The notes beneath the pieces were generated by a model. That model was not told the origin of the DNA, searched no databases, and worked only from the letters and a program-made list of their open reading frames with translations. Of a stretch of 7,737 nucleotides of DNA, positions 6,433 to 7,737 are shown in pieces (positions within the stretch are counted from its first letter, which is position 1; every line of letters begins with the position of its first letter). The stretch comes from JBBKXJ01 sp037969395 (GTDB lineage: Bacteria; Pseudomonadota; Gammaproteobacteria; Pseudomonadales; JAUIET01): NCBI GenBank assembly GCA_037969395.1, contig JBBKXJ010000190.1:1-7737 (forward strand), written 5' to 3'. Position numbers and translations under genes: made by a program.

Positions 6433-7359
6433 TCAACTGTTACCGAGTGCCTCGCGCAGCTTATTAGCCACCGTGGCGGTGGCGGCTGCGGCAACGTCGA
6501 TGGCATCAGGGAAACTAAGAAAGCCGTGAATCATCCCGCTATAGCGAATCAACTCGGTTTTAACGCCGGCGCCTAGCAGACGCTGTGCGTAGGCCTCTGC
6601 TTCATCGCGCAAGGGGTCGTATTGCGCAGTAATGATAGTAGCAGCAGGCAAGCCGCTCAAATCGTCAGCGCGTAGCGGTGCCGCATAAGCTTGCAGGCCG
6701 TCTTCCTGCGCCGCCAGGTAATGCCCCCAAAACCACTGCATCAGGTCGCGGGTTAGAGCGTAGCCCTCGGCATTGTCGCGATAGCTCTGCGTGTCGAAGT
6801 TGCTATCGGTTACGGGGTAAAGCAATAGCTGATGTTTGATTTGCGGCCCACCCTGATCGCGCGCCAACAGGCACACCACTGCCGCCATCGTGCCGCCGGC
6901 ACTGTCACCGGCGACAGCGAGTTTGTCTGCCTGGCCGTTTATTTCGCCAGCGTGTTTGTACGCCCACAGTGTCGCCGCATAGCAATCTTCGTGTGGCGCC
7001 GGATATTTTTGTTCCGGCGCGAGCCGGTAGTCAACCGCCACCACCACACAGGCAACGCCGTTACATAAGGCTCGGCACAGTGCATCGTGCGTCTCGAGAT
7101 TACCAAGCACGAACCCTCCACCGTGGAAAAACATCAGTAAAGGAAACGGACCAGCACCCTCCGGCGTATAAATGCGCACCGGAATATCGCCGCGCGGCCC
7201 CAGCAAAGTGCGATCATCAATGCCGCCCACTTCTTGCGGGCTTTCGGTCGCCGCAAAGTTAAACAAGGCGCGCAACTCGAATGGCTGCAGCGAGGTAGGA
7301 TCGATGCCCGTTTCATTCTGTAGGTCGATGATGGCTTGCGCTTGCGGATCGACAGGCAT
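6433..7359 (-). CDS. Alpha/beta hydrolase, hormone-sensitive-lipase type (family IV) esterase
   Basis: This is a 308-residue carboxylic-ester hydrolase, probably cytoplasmic because no signal peptide or membrane segment is visible. The oxyanion-hole motif HGGGF is at 79-83. The DYRLAPEQKYPAP segment (110-122) is typical of the HSL family. The nucleophile elbow GDSAGG (151-156) carries S153. The acid is D248 in YDPLRDEA and the base is H278 in MIHGF. All three triad members are present with usual spacing, so the enzyme should be active, most likely on short-chain acyl esters; the true substrate cannot be told from sequence. The MPVDPQAQAIIDL start is typical for the family; the ribosome site is weak. 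Transcribed opposite to fumC, with the stop codons only three bases apart and no strong terminator between them. Its upstream region carries an extended -10 and a large inverted repeat. Confidence 0.94.
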   Translation of the reverse strand: MPVDPQAQAIIDLQNETGIDPTSLQPFELRALFNFAATESPQEVGGIDDRTLLGPRGDIPVRIYTPEGAGPFPLLMFFHGGGFVLGNLETHDALCRALCNGVACVVVAVDYRLAPEQKYPAPHEDCYAATLWAYKHAGEINGQADKLAVAGDSAGGTMAAVVCLLARDQGGPQIKHQLLLYPVTDSNFDTQSYRDNAEGYALTRDLMQWFWGHYLAAQEDGLQAYAAPLRADDLSGLPAATIITAQYDPLRDEAEAYAQRLLGAGVKTELIRYSGMIHGFLSFPDAIDVAAAATATVANKLREALGNS

Positions 7360-7391
7360 AGCGGGTAATCTCAGCTTATTGTTAGGTGTCT

Positions 7392-7420
7392 ACTATAGCA
7401 AGTAGGGCGCGTTGTGCGCA
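7392..7420 (-). promoter_or_regulatory. Candidate extended -10 promoter of the esterase gene
   Basis: Read on the minus strand, positions 7400-7392 spell TGC-TATAGT, an extended -10 with five of six consensus bases. At 17-base spacing the -35 position (7420-7415) is TGCGCA, a poor match, which is tolerated by extended -10 promoters. Transcription would start near 7385, about 26 bases before the ATG. The -35 region lies inside the left arm of the inverted repeat, so a protein bound there would block this promoter. Confidence 0.5.
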
Positions 7421-7465
7421 CGTAGTTCGTATTTTTGGCACGTGCAAAAAACGTACGCACAACGC
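7409..7465. repeat. Large imperfect inverted repeat in the divergent esterase/micro-ORF region
   Basis: Left arm 7409-7423 and right arm 7451-7465 are complementary at 14 of 15 positions (mismatch at 7419/7455). Arm centres are 42 bases apart, close to four helical turns. Each arm has its own palindromic core: GTGCGCAC at 7414-7421, and GTACGCAC at 7453-7460, which differs from it at one base. The spacer holds another perfect palindrome, GCACGTGC (7438-7445), flanked by T5 and A6 runs. No T-run follows either outer arm, so it is not a standard terminator. It could be a multi-site operator, a cruciform, or the remains of a short palindromic repeat element. Confidence 0.75.
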
Positions 7466-7495
7466 ATCTAAATCTTGCGCTGTGGTGGAGAAGGT

Positions 7496-7591
7496 ATGAA
7501 GAAACGACTCATCATTGCTTTCGCTTGCGCCATACTACTGGCGTTATTACTAACCTCGCTCTACTACGGCGTCTACGCCCAATGGGGTTAA
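7496..7591 (+). CDS. 31-residue single-helix membrane micro-protein
   Basis: The predicted product begins MKKRL, continues with an unbroken hydrophobic stretch (about residues 5-28, rich in Leu, Ala and Ile, with a Tyr-Tyr-Gly-Val-Tyr end), and stops after AQWG. This is a single membrane helix with a positive N-terminus, so the start would face the cytoplasm. GGAG at 7487-7490, with AAGG directly after it, gives a good ribosome site five bases before ATG. An in-frame stop at 7469 rules out a longer frame, apart from an unlikely TTG at 7475. I do not recognise the family. It is transcribed divergently from the esterase across the inverted repeat. The alternative is a signal-peptide-like fragment of a decayed gene; the immediate stop after the helix and intact ribosome site favour a real micro-protein. 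Confidence 0.55.
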   Translation: MKKRLIIAFACAILLALLLTSLYYGVYAQWG

Positions 7592-7622
7592 CAATTATAA
7601 TTCACAGAGATCGCTGTGCGCA

Positions 7623-7644
7623 GGCGTATACGGGAACCGACGCC
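7623..7644. other. Bulged hairpin downstream of the micro-ORF
   Basis: GGCGT (7623-7627) pairs with ACGCC (7640-7644). Inside, CGG (7631-7633) pairs with CCG (7637-7639) around a GAA loop, leaving a three-base bulge (7628-7630). It begins 31 bases after the micro-ORF stop. No T-run follows on either strand, so it is a stem-loop of unknown role, perhaps stabilising the 3' end of the message. Confidence 0.35.
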
Positions 7645-7661
7645 GAATCAACAAACTCATC

Positions 7662-7682
7662 CGGCCCCTGGCTGGTTGGCCG
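7662..7682. terminator. Weak, possibly bidirectional terminator hairpin
   Basis: CGGCC (7662-7666) pairs with GGCCG (7678-7682), with two extra inner pairs possible. It sits between the convergent ends of the micro-ORF and the leftward gene at the right edge. That is where a shared terminator is expected, but only scattered T residues follow on either strand, so termination would be weak or factor-assisted. Confidence 0.3.
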
Positions 7683-7697
7683 TTATGCTGTATTTAA

Positions 7698-7737
7698 CTA
7701 TAAGTCATCCAACGCCGCCGTAACAAACTCCGCAATC
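7698..7737 (-). CDS. C-terminal end of an unidentified leftward gene (runs off the right edge)
   Basis: The minus strand reads as an open frame from the window edge to a TAG at 7698-7700, ending IAEFVTAALDDL. The composition looks like an amphipathic C-terminal helix and uses ordinary codons. Only 12 residues are visible, so no family can be named and a chance open frame cannot be excluded. The hairpin at 7662-7682 just beyond the stop fits a real gene end. Confidence 0.4.
   Translation of the reverse strand, partial: IAEFVTAALDDL

Noticed and set aside
1..7737. Mobile elements, CRISPR arrays, tRNA or rRNA genes
   Set aside because: No transposase or integrase motifs, no regularly spaced repeats of CRISPR type, and no cloverleaf or rRNA-like sequence were seen on either strand.

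Overview
The window reads as part of a chromosome of a free-living proteobacterium, most likely a gammaproteobacterium. This is inferred from the family style of the proteins: an E. coli-like PutP, an 891-residue AcnA whose three cluster cysteines fall at the residue numbers I recall for E. coli AcnA, a class II fumarase, a tiny single-RRM protein and a DUF924 protein. Base composition is moderately GC-rich, and putP looks somewhat richer than the rest. I see no insertion sequence, integrase, CRISPR array, tRNA or rRNA, so this looks like ordinary core-genome territory, not an island.

Left part (1-1343): the N-terminal 289 codons of a sodium/proline symporter (putP) run leftward off the window edge. 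A 475-base non-coding stretch separates it from the next, divergent gene and holds only small repeats, a short dyad and one plausible rightward promoter.

Centre (1344-6429): two rightward two-gene units. The first is a 78-residue RNA-recognition-motif protein whose stop codon overlaps the start of a DUF924 protein (ATGA). The second is acnA followed after 26 bases by fumC, which has an almost ideal Shine-Dalgarno sequence. Between the units lies a hairpin plus T-run with a TATAAT in its loop. AcnA (citrate to isocitrate) and FumC (fumarate to malate) are separate TCA-cycle steps; in E. coli both are the stress-tolerant isozymes, so pairing them in one transcription unit is the most meaningful context signal here.

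Right part (6433-7737): a leftward hormone-sensitive-lipase-type esterase converges on fumC with a 3-base gap. Its upstream region carries an extended -10 promoter candidate and a large imperfect inverted repeat (15-base arms, 14 of 15 matching, centres 42 bases apart). Beyond it is a 31-residue, single-helix membrane micro-ORF on the plus strand with a good ribosome site, two hairpins, and the last 12 codons of an unidentified leftward gene.

I did not find convincing evidence of a novel multi-gene system. The best leads are the inverted repeat with its flanking micro-ORF and esterase, the RRM-DUF924 coupling, and the acnA-fumC operon.
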